In this document: positions 45,409 through 55,544 of the stretch, piece after piece
How the letters are laid out: every line of letters begins with the position of its first letter
How positions within the stretch are numbered: the stretch's first letter is position 1
Assembly (NCBI RefSeq): GCF_011100465.1
Contig: NZ_CP049740.1
Coordinates: forward strand, 1,728,001-1,792,000
From: Jeotgalibaca arthritidis
Lineage (GTDB): Bacteria; Bacillota; Bacilli; Lactobacillales; Aerococcaceae
DNA length: 64,000 bases
Reading direction: 5' to 3'
Notes under the pieces: model-generated
What the model saw: the letters and a program-made list of their open reading frames with translations, nothing else
Database searches by the model: none
What the model was told of the DNA's origin: nothing
Position numbers and translations under genes: made by a program

Positions 45409-45596
45409 AGCAATGAAATAATCACCATTCTGATTGTTTCATTGCTATTTTTATTTTATTAAGGGCTGAATTCTTTCTTAGCTCCTTTTCATTTACTCAA
45501 GTGTGCGATACAGCTCCAAAAATTGAGCTGTATCGCACACTTTTACCTTGAAATGTAAGATACAGGCCGCTTCAAATAGTCTGTATCATACATTTA
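45409..45596. repeat. Multi-hairpin cassette, family 2, copy 1 (inverted relative to 55321-55508)
   Basis: Three or four hairpin modules in a row. First: GCAATGAAA/TTTCATTGC with T run, acting as terminator of lplJ (45409-45456). Then a GCTGAA/TTAGC-type short hairpin. Module A (45501-45540): GTGTGCGATACAGCTC / GAGCTGTATCGCACAC, 16 bp perfect. Module B (45551-45595): AAATGTAAGATACAG / CTGTATCATACATTT. The reverse complement of 55321-55508 gives the same modules in the same order, with long nearly identical stretches from 45489 to 45585. Confidence 0.85.
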
Positions 45597-45603
45597 GGCT
45601 ATT

Positions 45604-45648
45604 GGATGTAAGATACAGCTGATATTTTTAGTCTGTATCTTACATCTC
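45604..45648. repeat. Extra hairpin module B next to cassette copy 1
   Basis: GATGTAAGATACAG / CTGTATCTTACATC with loop of about 16 bases; same family as 45551-45595, giving a tandem pair here and a single one at 55321-55363. Confidence 0.8.
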
Positions 45649-45664
45649 GAAAAAAGAGAATGGA

Positions 45665-45711
45665 AAAAAAGAAGCAAGTAACAGTTAACTGCTACTTGCT
45701 TCTTTTAATTT

Positions 45712-45712
<1 letters not shown>
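45665..45712. terminator. Terminator of trpS (minus), possibly bidirectional
   Basis: GAAGCAAGTAACAG / CTGCTACTTGCTTC, long near-perfect stem; T runs on both strands. Confidence 0.88.
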
Positions 45713-46707
<995 letters not shown>

Positions 46708-46807
46708 TCACTCTCCTGAATTCTTCTTATCTATTATAACGTATTTTAGTCAAGAGGGCAGTTATTTCTCTGAATTTTCTTTGAAATAGCTTAATTATAA
46801 CCATTCT

Positions 46808-46838
46808 AATTAAAACTTTTATAAAAAGTTTTAATTCG
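46808..46838. promoter_or_regulatory. AT-rich 13-bp perfect palindrome between trpS and spx
   Basis: AATTAAAACTTTT / AAAAGTTTTAATT with three central bases, in the 336-bp divergent region. The rest of that gap holds a TATAAT at 46966-46971 before spx and no gene. It may be an operator. Confidence 0.5.
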
Positions 46839-47037
46839 TTTGTTGATGTTGGTATAACAATGTTTTTAGGATAATTCAAAAAAAATTAAAAACAATTATG
46901 AACGATATTTGACTAAAAATAGAAAAAAGTTTACAAAATGAGTAGTAATATGACAATCCTTATTGTATAATAATAGTCGTAAAGCACATTGGTTTGACTA
47001 GATGAGCAATCGCTTATATGAAAGGGGAGATCCACTT

Positions 47038-47442
47038 ATGGTTACTCTATATACTTCACCAAGCTGCACGTCATGTCGTAAAGCACGAGCATGGTTAGAG
47101 GAAAATAACATTCCTTACACTGAACGAAATATCTTTTCTGAACCCTTGTCAGAAATTGAGATCAAAGGTATCTTAAAAATGACAGAAGAGGGAACAGAAG
47201 AAATTATTTCTACACGTTCGAAAGCATTCCAAGAAATGAACGTGGATCTTGACGATTTACCGTTAAATACTTTGTTTACGTTAATTCAAGAGAATCCTGG
47301 TCTGTTGCGACGTCCAATTATTTTGGATGAAAAAAGATTACAAGTGGGCTACAACGAAGATGAGATTCGTCGTTTCTTACCTCGTGAGGTACGCGCAATC
47401 GAATTAAAAAAGCCCAAGAGTTGGCAAACTTCTACTAATTAA
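47038..47442 (+). CDS. spx: Spx, thiol-stress transcription factor
   Basis: A 134-residue ArsC-fold regulator that binds the RNA polymerase alpha C-terminal domain under disulfide stress. Redox switch CTSC at residues 10-13 is intact; [15 protein letters not shown] and the C-terminal degradation region are typical. The frame runs on upstream to 47002, but ATG 47038 with AAAGGGGAG matches the family. Its ClpXP adaptor SpxH is encoded at 55545-56240. Confidence 0.95.
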   Translation: MVTLYTSPSCTSCRKARAWLEENNIPYTERNIFSEPLSEIEIKGILKMTEEGTEEIISTRSKAFQEMNVDLDDLPLNTLFTLIQENPGLLRRPIILDEKRLQVGYNEDEIRRFLPREVRAIELKKPKSWQTSTN

Positions 47443-47443
47443 A

Positions 47444-47489
47444 CCATAAAAACCATGTCCGATAAGTCGGTCATGGTTTTATTTTTTTT
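47444..47489. terminator. Terminator of spx, shared with the LysR gene
   Basis: AAAACCATG / CATGGTTTT with inner CCGA/TCGG and a T run on the plus strand. Confidence 0.85.
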
Positions 47490-47490
47490 A

Positions 47491-48393
47491 TTAAGGACGA
47501 ATCATAAAGTCTTCTTGAATGACAGCCATTAGTGCATCATTGAATTGCTGTTGAATTAAGGAGTGTTTAGACTCAATATTAATAACGAGGCTCACATAAA
47601 ATTTAGGCGCATCTTTCAATTTTACTTTCACTAAATCTTTACGGTCATCTAGTAGTATCTCCGACATAAACGCAATCATGTGAGTTGATGCAGCGATTGT
47701 TTGCACAGTTTTAATTTCTTTTGCATAAACAATATTTGGCTCTTTAATGTGGTTGGCTTGGGTCCATTTTTCAAAAATACGTTGATGGGTGTAACCTTCT
47801 GAAAGAGAAATAAAGACCTGGTCTTTAATATCTGTTACAGAAACAATCTCTCGATTAGCCAAAGGATGGTTGGCTGATACCCACAAGCTCATTTCTTCCT
47901 CACGTAAAAGTAGCTGTTTGATTTTGTTTTGCATAATAAACGGTGTCGGATGTCCAAGAATGGCAATGGGCACTTTTTCTTGTAGAATCAATTTCAACAT
48001 AACGTCTGAGCTTTCTTCTTCAACAAATTTTAAAGAGGGAGTAAATCGACTTATTTTTGGTAATATTTGTGGCAAAAAGTGGCCGCCAATCGTAGGTAAA
48101 AAGCCAAAATAAACAGCCTCCATTTTGATATCTTTGATTTGTTTTTTTGTTTGCTCGATAATTTCAAGAATTGTTTCAGCGCTTTTATATAATAGCTGAC
48201 CGCTAGAGGTCAATTCCATCCGCTTCAAGGTTTTTCTTCTGTCAATTAAGATAGTGTCTAGTTCGGTTTCTAAACGTTTTAAAGCCATTGAGATGGACGG
48301 CTGTGAAATATAAAAATGATCAGCGGTTGCTGTAAAACTGAGACTTTCAGATAGGTGATGAAAATAGATTAAGTCTTGTAAATTCAAAGTCAT
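47491..48393 (-). CDS. LysR-family regulator, CidR-like
   Basis: A 300-residue LTTR: N-terminal winged helix (FHHLSESLSFTATADHFYISQPSISMALKRLETELD) and effector domain with VYFGFLPTIGG. Divergent from lrgA-type genes, exactly the position of CidR next to cidA in staphylococci and bacilli, where it responds to acetate/pyruvate overflow. It is likely to activate lrgAB-lctO; a palindrome lies between. Confidence 0.85.
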   Translation of the reverse strand: MTLNLQDLIYFHHLSESLSFTATADHFYISQPSISMALKRLETELDTILIDRRKTLKRMELTSSGQLLYKSAETILEIIEQTKKQIKDIKMEAVYFGFLPTIGGHFLPQILPKISRFTPSLKFVEEESSDVMLKLILQEKVPIAILGHPTPFIMQNKIKQLLLREEEMSLWVSANHPLANREIVSVTDIKDQVFISLSEGYTHQRIFEKWTQANHIKEPNIVYAKEIKTVQTIAASTHMIAFMSEILLDDRKDLVKVKLKDAPKFYVSLVINIESKHSLIQQQFNDALMAVIQEDFMIRP

Positions 48394-48447
48394 CTTCCTT
48401 TTGTGATTTTATTAACATAAGTGTTATATATAAGCTTGCGGTAAGTC

Positions 48448-48512
48448 ATAAATTTTATTTATCATATCATAAAGAAGCGATATGAGACAATTTATAAGTA
48501 CCGTGCTAAGAT
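48448..48512 (+). promoter_or_regulatory. LysR-type operator and promoter of lrgAB-lctO
   Basis: ATAAATTTTATTTAT (48448-48462) is a perfect palindrome of T-N11-A form. It sits just upstream of GAGACA (48484-48489), 17-bp spacer, TAAGAT (48507-48512), a weak promoter that would need an activator. Confidence 0.6.
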
Positions 48513-48573
48513 AGATGTGTTAAGAAAAACGGTTACAAAATAAAATTGTCATACAAGATATGGAGAGAATGTT

Positions 48574-48969
48574 GTGAAAATTATTAAGCAATTATTTTGG
48601 ATTTTTCTCTTTTCACTGCTAGGCGAAATCGTGTCTAAAGCCATTGCAAGTGTTGTTGCAATTCCAGGTAGTGTGATAGGAATGGTATTACTATTTATAG
48701 CCCTTCATTTTAAATGGTTAAAAATGGAGAAAGTAGACGAAGTTGGAACTTGGCTAACGGATAACATGGCGATTTTCTTTGTTCCAGCTGGTGTAGGATT
48801 AATGACTAACTTCGATGTTTTAGCTGAGGTATGGTATCAGTTATTGATTATTATGGTGGTGACTACCGCAATTATGATGTGGTTCGTTGGTAGTCTCGTT
48901 CAAAAGATTAAAGCTGTCACAGATAAAAAAGATCAGCAGCTTCAAGAAGGGAGTGACGCTAATGTTTGA
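48574..48969 (+). CDS. lrgA: LrgA/CidA-type membrane protein
   Basis: A 131-residue holin-like protein with four membrane segments (SVIGMVLLFIALHF, DNMAIFFVPAGVGLM motifs). Members act with LrgB/CidB in pyruvate uptake (PftAB, LrgAB) or autolysis control. Start GTG 48574 behind TGGAGAG. It overlaps the next gene by 8 bp. Confidence 0.9.
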   Translation: MKIIKQLFWIFLFSLLGEIVSKAIASVVAIPGSVIGMVLLFIALHFKWLKMEKVDEVGTWLTDNMAIFFVPAGVGLMTNFDVLAEVWYQLLIIMVVTTAIMMWFVGSLVQKIKAVTDKKDQQLQEGSDANV

Positions 48970-49669
48970 TGCTTTGTTAGCGAGTCCTTATCTATGGGTG
49001 AGTTTGACGGCCGGTTTTTACTTAATTGCAGCTCAGCTACATAAAAAGTGGCCGATACCCTTGTTTAACCCCTTGCTGTTTTCAATTGTAGTCATTATTG
49101 CATTACTGTTGATTACGAAGATTCCTTATGAAACCTATCAATCAGGTGGTTCTCTCATTGCAACCTTTGTGACACCAGCAACTGTTGCTCTAGCAATTAA
49201 GTTGGAAAAGAACTTTATTTACTTAAAGAAAAACTATATTGCTATTTTAAGCGGGATAGTATCTGGTGTCGTTATTCATACGCTAATGATTATCGGATTC
49301 GGTTTATTGTTTAAGTTTGATGTTGAAATGGCATCTACTTTATTTCCAAAATCAATTACGACAGCCATCGCTGTTGGGGTATCTGAATCACTAGGTGGCA
49401 TCGTTTCCCTAACTGTGGCCGTCGTTGTCTTTACCGGAATCGTTGGCGCTGTGATTGGACCAACCTTGTTCCGTTTAACAAAGATAACAGATCCTGTTGC
49501 ACAAGGTGTAGCCTTTGGATCATCAGCACATGCTATGGGAACAGCTAAAGCCATTGAAATTGGAGAAGTTCAAGGCGCTATGTCGGGCTTGTCAATCGTA
49601 GTAACGGGGATTGTGGTTGTTGTTTTAGCACCATTTGCCCAACCCCTCATTCAACTTATTTTTGGATAA
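48962..49669 (+). CDS. lrgB: LrgB/CidB-type membrane protein
   Basis: A 235-residue polytopic protein. FGSSAHAMGTAKA and PKSITTAIAVGVSESLGG are LrgB hallmarks. ATG 48962 with AGAAGGGAG is the start; the open frame to 48887 lies in lrgA. It forms the membrane complex with LrgA; in other Firmicutes this pair imports pyruvate. Confidence 0.92.
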   Translation: MFDALLASPYLWVSLTAGFYLIAAQLHKKWPIPLFNPLLFSIVVIIALLLITKIPYETYQSGGSLIATFVTPATVALAIKLEKNFIYLKKNYIAILSGIVSGVVIHTLMIIGFGLLFKFDVEMASTLFPKSITTAIAVGVSESLGGIVSLTVAVVVFTGIVGAVIGPTLFRLTKITDPVAQGVAFGSSAHAMGTAKAIEIGEVQGAMSGLSIVVTGIVVVVLAPFAQPLIQLIFG

Positions 49670-49703
49670 CATAAAATAACTTTAAAAAATGGAGGAATTA
49701 ATT

Positions 49704-50819
49704 ATGACAATCGAACAAACAATTAAATATGAAGCACCAACTGTTGTGCAAGATATTGAAGTCGTTAATACGTATGAATTGGAAGACCGCGCACGTGAAG
49801 TGGTTCCTGCAGGAGGATTTGGCTATATCTCTGGTGGATCGGGTGATGAATATACATTAAGACAAAATACAAAATCTTGGAATAACAAAGGGATTGTACC
49901 GCGTGTATTAGCAGACGTTGAAAATCCAGACCCTTCAACATCAATTTTAGGACATGACATTAAAGTACCATTCATTATGGCACCAATCGCTGCTCATGGT
50001 TTAGCCCATGAAACAAAAGAAGCAGGAACTGCAAAAGGTGTATCAGAATTTGGAACAATTATGTCGATTAGTGCTTATTCAGGTGCTAAATTTGAAGAAA
50101 TTGAAGAAGGATTAAATGGTAGTCCACGTTGGTTCCAAATCTATATGAGTAAAGATGACGAATTTAACAAAAATATTATTGATGAAGCAAAAGCAGATGG
50201 TGCAACTGCCATTATCTTAACAGCTGATGCAACATTAAGTGGTAACCGTGAGACAGATATTCGTAACAAATTTGTTTACCCATTCGGTATGCCAATCGTT
50301 TCTCGTTACCTAACGGGATCTGGTAAAAATATGTCATTGAATAATATCTATTCACAATCGAAACAAAAAATTAATCGTGATGATGTGAAGTTCTTGAAAG
50401 AATATTCTGGATTGCCTGTCTTTGTTAAAGGGATTCAATCACCAGATGATGCCTTGATGGCAATCGGTGCTGGAGCTGACGGAATTTGGGTTTCTAACCA
50501 TGGTGGTCGTCAATTAGATGGTGCACCAGGTTCATTTGAAACACTAGAAGGCATTTCAAAAGCAGTTGCGGGTCGTGTGCCAATCGTCTTCGATAGTGGT
50601 ATCCGTCGTGGCGAACATATCTTTAAAGCACTAGCAAGTGGTGCAGATATCGTTGCCATTGGTCGTCCAGTTCTTTACGGACTAGCTCTAGGTGGTTGGA
50701 AAGGTGTTCGCTCAGTTCTTGAATACTTTGAAAAAGATTTGAAACGTGTGATGCAATTAGCTGGAACACAAACCATTGAAGATGTTAAAAATACAACTTT
50801 ATTTGATAATAAAAACTAG
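49704..50819 (+). CDS. lctO: L-lactate oxidase
   Basis: A 371-residue FMN enzyme converting L-lactate and O2 to pyruvate and H2O2, strongly resembling the Aerococcus enzyme. [24 protein letters not shown] and catalytic [16 protein letters not shown] are intact. No signal peptide, so it is cytoplasmic. ATG 49704 has GGAGG. Only 34 bp follow lrgB and no terminator separates them, so it belongs to the same operon. Confidence 0.94.
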   Translation: MTIEQTIKYEAPTVVQDIEVVNTYELEDRAREVVPAGGFGYISGGSGDEYTLRQNTKSWNNKGIVPRVLADVENPDPSTSILGHDIKVPFIMAPIAAHGLAHETKEAGTAKGVSEFGTIMSISAYSGAKFEEIEEGLNGSPRWFQIYMSKDDEFNKNIIDEAKADGATAIILTADATLSGNRETDIRNKFVYPFGMPIVSRYLTGSGKNMSLNNIYSQSKQKINRDDVKFLKEYSGLPVFVKGIQSPDDALMAIGAGADGIWVSNHGGRQLDGAPGSFETLEGISKAVAGRVPIVFDSGIRRGEHIFKALASGADIVAIGRPVLYGLALGGWKGVRSVLEYFEKDLKRVMQLAGTQTIEDVKNTTLFDNKN

Positions 50820-50829
50820 TCCAATAGTC

Positions 50830-50864
50830 GAAAAAGGGAACCTGCACCTAGGTTCCCTTTTTTG
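50830..50864 (+). terminator. Terminator of lrgAB-lctO
   Basis: AAAAAGGGAACC / GGTTCCCTTTTTT stem with loop TGCACCTA. Confidence 0.92.
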
Positions 50865-50916
50865 ATGCTTAGTTAGAGTTGACATCATTAAGACTTTCTT
50901 AAAGTAAGCAGCTTCA

Positions 50917-50945
50917 TTGCAAAAGGTCAGCGCTTATTGTATAAT
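50917..50945 (+). promoter_or_regulatory. Promoter of mecA
   Basis: TTGCAA (50917-50922), 17-bp spacer, TATAAT (50940-50945). Confidence 0.7.
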
Positions 50946-50957
50946 TTTAATTTGTAC

Positions 50958-51001
50958 AGCTAGATAGAAAAAGAGATGAATCCATTCTCTTTCACTAGCT
51001 A
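50958..51001 (+). promoter_or_regulatory. Hairpin in the mecA 5' leader
   Basis: AGCTAG (50958-50963) pairs with CTAGCT at the far end, and AAAGAGATG with CATTCTCTTT inside, forming one long rod in the predicted untranslated leader. No T run, so not a terminator. Confidence 0.5.
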
Positions 51002-51040
51002 TTAGGGTACAATAAGAACAAGGAAAAGAGGTGTGGCATT

Positions 51041-51682
51041 ATGGAAATGGAAAATATTAATGAGAATACCATTCGTGTTTTGATTGAAAATGAAGATTTA
51101 GAAGAACGTGGCATTACCTTTTTAGATCTCTTAGGTAATCAAAAGCAAATTGAAAGTTTCTTTTATAGTATTTTGGAAGAAGTCGATGTCGAAAATCAAT
51201 TTCAAGAAACAGATGCCATTACATTCCAAGTGCTGCCTAAAGGAAATGGACTTGAACTGTATATTAGTAAGGGTGAACACGATGATTTCGATTCATTTGA
51301 AGGTTTTGACCCAACAGAACAAGTCATTGACTACATAAAAAAACACACAGAAGCAACTGATAAAGACGACAAACCAACTGAAGTAGAACAACCAAGTCAC
51401 TTAGAAATAACAACTGAATTTTACAATTTTGAAAACTTTTTAGAAGTATCAAAACGTCTCGTATTAGAGAGTGGTACATCACAACTTCATTTCTTTGAAG
51501 GCTATTATTTCTTAACAATAGACTTCCATTTAGATGAGATGATTGAAACGGATTTAGAAGCGCAATTAATGATTTTAGCTGAATTCGGTGACGAATCACC
51601 ACTAACGAAAGAAGTCCTCTCAGAATACGGACAAGTTGTTATGAGCGACGACGCATTAAATACAGCAAGACAATATTTCTAA
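51041..51682 (+). CDS. mecA: MecA, ClpC adaptor protein
   Basis: A 213-residue adaptor that delivers substrates, such as competence regulators in related organisms, to ClpCP. N-terminal substrate-binding domain (NTIRVLIENEDLEERGITFLDLLG) and C-terminal ClpC-binding domain (from about residue 125) are joined by an acidic linker. A second Met lies at 51047. It is flanked by spx and coiA, as in Bacillus. Confidence 0.92.
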   Translation: MEMENINENTIRVLIENEDLEERGITFLDLLGNQKQIESFFYSILEEVDVENQFQETDAITFQVLPKGNGLELYISKGEHDDFDSFEGFDPTEQVIDYIKKHTEATDKDDKPTEVEQPSHLEITTEFYNFENFLEVSKRLVLESGTSQLHFFEGYYFLTIDFHLDEMIETDLEAQLMILAEFGDESPLTKEVLSEYGQVVMSDDALNTARQYF

Positions 51683-51710
51683 AAGAGCAGCTGAGCTGCT
51701 CTTTTTTTAT
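51681..51710 (+). terminator. Terminator of mecA
   Basis: AAAGAGCAGC / GCTGCTCTTT with loop TGA and T run. Confidence 0.92.
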
Positions 51711-51823
51711 TGACGAAAAGCTCTCACAGTCTAATTTAAAATGAATAGCCTTTTTTCAGTCAACTCGATTAAACGCTTACTATGTTATAATGCAATAAAA
51801 ATTGATAGTTGGAGGCTGGAAAA

Positions 51824-52243
51824 ATGGTTGATCAAAATTGTGCATATTGTGTAGAAGGCGAATTACTAGCAGCATTTGGGTATCCGTGCGCTGAACTGGA
51901 CCACAGCAAGGTTTATATTTTTAAAGAACAAAGTCATAAAGGACGTGTCATTGTCGCTTCGAACCAACACGTTAGTGAATTGACAGAACTAAGTGATGAA
52001 GATAGAAATGGCTTCTTTAGCGATGTTGCTAAGGTTGCTAACGCTCAACACCAAGCCTTCCATCCAGATAAAGTAAACTACGGTGCCTATGGTGACACAG
52101 GTCATCACTTACACTTCCATCTTGTACCAAAATACAAAGATGAATTTGAATGGAATGCACCATTTGCTATGAACCCAGGTCAAGTGACCTTAACAGATGA
52201 TGATTACGAAGCATTAGCTGAAACACTTCGCCGTTACTTATAA
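51824..52243 (+). CDS. Second HIT-family protein
   Basis: A 139-residue histidine-triad protein with HHLHFHLVPK as the catalytic centre and one N-terminal CAYC pair. It is only distantly like the hit product at 9216-9653. ATG 51824 follows GGAGGCTGG. It is a single gene with its own terminator; the substrate is unknown. Confidence 0.9.
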   Translation: MVDQNCAYCVEGELLAAFGYPCAELDHSKVYIFKEQSHKGRVIVASNQHVSELTELSDEDRNGFFSDVAKVANAQHQAFHPDKVNYGAYGDTGHHLHFHLVPKYKDEFEWNAPFAMNPGQVTLTDDDYEALAETLRRYL

Positions 52244-52246
52244 TCC

Positions 52247-52287
52247 AAAAACGACATTCCTAAAAAACGGGAATGCCGTTTTTTTGC
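52247..52287 (+). terminator. Terminator of the second HIT gene
   Basis: AAAACG-CATTCC / GGAATG-CCGTTTT stem with T run. Confidence 0.88.
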
Positions 52288-52313
52288 GGATATATAAGTA
52301 GGAGGGTGAGTCT

Positions 52314-53378
52314 ATGATATATGCAGAAACCGCAAACGGCTTAAAAATAAAAGCAGGAGACGCCAGCAATCAGCAATCGTTCAGATGTCCAGGCTGTAAA
52401 TCACCTGTCTTTCTGAAACAAGGGCAACTAAAAATAGCCCATTTTTCCCATTACCAACAGTCTGACTGCCGACAATTTTCAGAAGGAGAAACCGCCACTC
52501 ATTTATTGGGTAAAGAAGTGATTTATGAATGGCTAGTTAATCAAGGGTTAAGTGTCGAACTAGAAGCATGGTTGCCCAAATTACAGCAGCGTCCGGATTT
52601 ACTCGTCACCACAGTAGAAGGCAATCAGATTGCGATAGAATACCAATGCAGTCCCATTTCCTATGGGGATTTATTGAAACGGACAAGTGGCTATGAAGAA
52701 AATGGTTATCAAGTCATTTGGATATGTGGACCAAATTATCAATTGAAGAAACGATTGAAGAATAGTCATTATTTATTTTTACGTCATCATAAAAGGAGAT
52801 TTCATTTCCTATATTTTGACAGTCAATCCAGACATCTCTATGTTTATGACCATGTTCATTACAATCAGCATAACCATCTCGTAGCGGTTTGTTATCGTTA
52901 TTCCCTTAATAGCTTGTCATGGCAAGTCTTTAAAGAACTTTATCAAACAGGGAGTAGGCGGACTTGCTCAGATCAACAAGATAAAAAACGTTATTACTTG
53001 TCTGACTATAAGCGGATGGCTTTATTAAGACAGCAAGGAGAAGAAAATAAAGCATTTTTAGAGCAGTTGTATTGTAATCGTCATTCATTAGCCGACTTAC
53101 CGAACTGTCTCTTTTATCTCCCTACTAAAACACTTTGCTTGCAAGAATCTGCCTACATTTGGAAGTATCACGTCTTGTGTGAGTTTGAAAAAAAGGGCAG
53201 CATCACATTGTCAGATTGGACTATTATTCTAGAAACATTAACAGTTTTCCAAATGCCTTTTATTTCAAAAGAAGTGTTGGAACAGCCATTTCAGACCTTT
53301 ATGGCTGATTTAGTGGCTTTAGGTTATTGTGCTGGGGTGGCTGAAAATGTGTGGCAGCAGAAAAAGCGCTTTTTTTAA
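52314..53378 (+). CDS. coiA: CoiA-like competence nuclease
   Basis: A 354-residue protein. A zinc-finger-like CPGCKSPVFLKQG near residue 25 and HFSHYQQSDC lead to a PD-(D/E)xK-type core RPDLLV...IAIEYQCSPIS (about residues 90-120). CoiA is needed for recombination of incoming DNA in streptococcal and Bacillus competence. It is adjacent to pepF, the usual arrangement. No ComX-type box was recognised upstream. Confidence 0.9.
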   Translation: MIYAETANGLKIKAGDASNQQSFRCPGCKSPVFLKQGQLKIAHFSHYQQSDCRQFSEGETATHLLGKEVIYEWLVNQGLSVELEAWLPKLQQRPDLLVTTVEGNQIAIEYQCSPISYGDLLKRTSGYEENGYQVIWICGPNYQLKKRLKNSHYLFLRHHKRRFHFLYFDSQSRHLYVYDHVHYNQHNHLVAVCYRYSLNSLSWQVFKELYQTGSRRTCSDQQDKKRYYLSDYKRMALLRQQGEENKAFLEQLYCNRHSLADLPNCLFYLPTKTLCLQESAYIWKYHVLCEFEKKGSITLSDWTIILETLTVFQMPFISKEVLEQPFQTFMADLVALGYCAGVAENVWQQKKRFF

Positions 53379-53453
53379 TCATTTATTTTTAATATTTTAC
53401 TTAGAATATGATAAGATTATAGGAGTGAATCATTATTTTGAGGAGGAACGTGA

Positions 53454-55268
53454 ATGTCAGAAGTTAAAAAATTATCAAAACGTCATGAATTAGCTGAAGA
53501 AACAACATGGGATTTAAGTGCCATTTTTGAATCTGACGCGGTTTTTGAAAAAGAATTAGAAGAAATAACAGAGCTTGCTAAGGAAGTGAAGGCTCTTCAA
53601 GGAACGGTTGGGGAAAGTAGCCAAGCTTTATTAACGGCTATTGAAGCGATCTTAACGGTTAACCAAAAACTTGAGCGTGCTTACGTTTATTCTCATTTAA
53701 AAAATGACCAAGATACAGCTAACAGTACTTACCAAACCTTGCATGACAAAGCAGTTGCAGTGTTGACGCAAGTGAATGAAGCAAGTTCATGGTTTAATCC
53801 AGAAGTATTGGCTATTCCAGAAGAGACATTGAAAGCTTATATGACAGAAAATGATGGGTTGAATGCTTATCGTCATATGTTGGAAGATTTAACATCTCAA
53901 CGCGATCATGTATTGTCTGCAAGAGAAGAAGAATTACTAGCTGGAGCTGCTGAAATTTTCTCAGGTGCTAGCCGTACATTCTCTATTTTAAACAATGCTG
54001 ATATTGAGTTCCCAACTGTTAAAGACGAAGAGGGCAATGATGTGAAATTGTCTCATGGTCTATACGGTAAGTTAATTGAAAGTTCAAACCGTGAAGTCCG
54101 TGAACAAGCCTATAAAGCCTTATATAAAACATACGATGGCTTGAAAAATACGTTTGCAACAACATTAGGAACTCACGTTAAAGCGCACAACTATCAAGCT
54201 AAGGTTCGCAATTTCCCGTCTGCTCGTGCAGCAGCATTGGCAAACAACAACATTCCCGAAAGTGTTTACGATACACTATTAGATGTTGTGAATAAAAATC
54301 TGCCGTTGTTGCATCGTTATGTGGCATTGCGTAAGAAATTATTGAATGTGGATGAGTTATATATGTATGACATGTATACGCCACTAACAGGGGAAGCGCC
54401 AATCAAGTACAATATTGAAGAAGCGAAAGAAAAAACTTTGGACTCGTTACAACCACTAGGTGATGATTACCAACGTATTTTGAATGAAGCCTTTGATAAC
54501 CGTTGGATTGACTGGTATGAAAATGAAGGAAAACGCTCAGGTGCGTATTCTTCTGGTGCCTACGATACAAATCCATACATTTTGATGAACTGGCAAGATT
54601 CATTAAACCAATTGTATACATTGGTTCATGAGCTTGGTCATAGCGTTCACAGCTACTATACACGCAATAACCAACCGTATGCTTATGGGGATTATTCTAT
54701 TTTCCTAGCTGAGATTGCATCAACAACTAACGAAAATATTTTAACGGACTATTTGTTAAAAACACAAACAGATCCAAAAGTACGTATTTATGTATTGAAC
54801 CATTACTTAGATGGCTTCAAAGGAACTGTTTTTCGTCAAACACAGTTTGCTGAGTTTGAGAATTATATTCACCAACAAGCACAAGCAGGCGTACCGTTGA
54901 CACAAGATTTCTTAACAGACTATTACGGTAACTTAAATGCACGTTACTATGGTCCAGCAGTAGAACGTGATGAGCAAATTGCTCTAGAGTGGTCACGTAT
55001 CCCTCACTTCTACTACAACCACTATGTGTACCAATACTCAACAGGATTCTCTGCAGCAACAGCATTAGCTAAGAAAATCATTGATGGAGAAGAGGGTGCG
55101 CTAGACAAGTATATTACTTACTTGAAATCTGGTAGCAGCGATTACCCAATCGAAGTTATGAAAAAAGCTGGCGTGGATATGACACAAGCGGCTTATATTG
55201 AAGATGCTATGAAAGTCTTTGAAGAGCGTCTAAACGAGTTAGAAGCGTTAATTGAAGCTGAACTGTAA
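53454..55268 (+). CDS. pepF: Oligoendopeptidase F
   Basis: A 604-residue M3-family zinc peptidase, cytoplasmic, cutting peptides of 7-17 residues. HELGHSVHSYY (about residue 391) with the downstream Glu in FLAEIASTTNE forms the zinc site. Full length. AGGAGG site. It ends at a strong terminator followed by cassette copy 2. Confidence 0.95.
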   Translation: MSEVKKLSKRHELAEETTWDLSAIFESDAVFEKELEEITELAKEVKALQGTVGESSQALLTAIEAILTVNQKLERAYVYSHLKNDQDTANSTYQTLHDKAVAVLTQVNEASSWFNPEVLAIPEETLKAYMTENDGLNAYRHMLEDLTSQRDHVLSAREEELLAGAAEIFSGASRTFSILNNADIEFPTVKDEEGNDVKLSHGLYGKLIESSNREVREQAYKALYKTYDGLKNTFATTLGTHVKAHNYQAKVRNFPSARAAALANNNIPESVYDTLLDVVNKNLPLLHRYVALRKKLLNVDELYMYDMYTPLTGEAPIKYNIEEAKEKTLDSLQPLGDDYQRILNEAFDNRWIDWYENEGKRSGAYSSGAYDTNPYILMNWQDSLNQLYTLVHELGHSVHSYYTRNNQPYAYGDYSIFLAEIASTTNENILTDYLLKTQTDPKVRIYVLNHYLDGFKGTVFRQTQFAEFENYIHQQAQAGVPLTQDFLTDYYGNLNARYYGPAVERDEQIALEWSRIPHFYYNHYVYQYSTGFSAATALAKKIIDGEEGALDKYITYLKSGSSDYPIEVMKKAGVDMTQAAYIEDAMKVFEERLNELEALIEAEL

Positions 55269-55284
55269 TAAAAAAAGAAACGCA

Positions 55285-55316
55285 GGGAGCTGGGGATTTT
55301 CCCCAGCTCTTTTTTG
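55285..55316 (+). terminator. Terminator of pepF
   Basis: GAGCTGGGGA / TCCCCAGCTC with loop TTT and a run of T. Confidence 0.93.
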
Positions 55317-55320
55317 TCGA

Positions 55321-55508
55321 GATGTAAGAGACAGTCTGTTTGAAGTGGCCTGTATCTTACATTTCAAGGTAAAAGTGTGCGATACAGCTCAATTTTTGAA
55401 GCTGTATCGCACACTTGAGTAAATGAAAAGGAGCTGAAAAAATTCAGCTCCTGAATAAAATAAACATTGCAATGAAACAATCAGAATTTTGATTGTTTCA
55501 TTGCAATG
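55321..55508. repeat. Multi-hairpin cassette, family 2, copy 2 (inverted)
   Basis: Reverse-complement match to 45409-45596: module B (55321-55363), module A (55375-55414, GTGTGCGATACAGCT / AGCTGTATCGCACAC), a GAGCTGAA/TTCAGCTC hairpin (about 55431-55450) and an ATTGCAATGAAACAATCA / TGATTGTTTCATTGCAAT hairpin (55466-55506). The last one is the terminator of spxH on the minus strand. Confidence 0.88.
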
Positions 55509-55544
55509 TTCTTATTTGAGACTAGTTTTTTTGCCAGAACCCTT

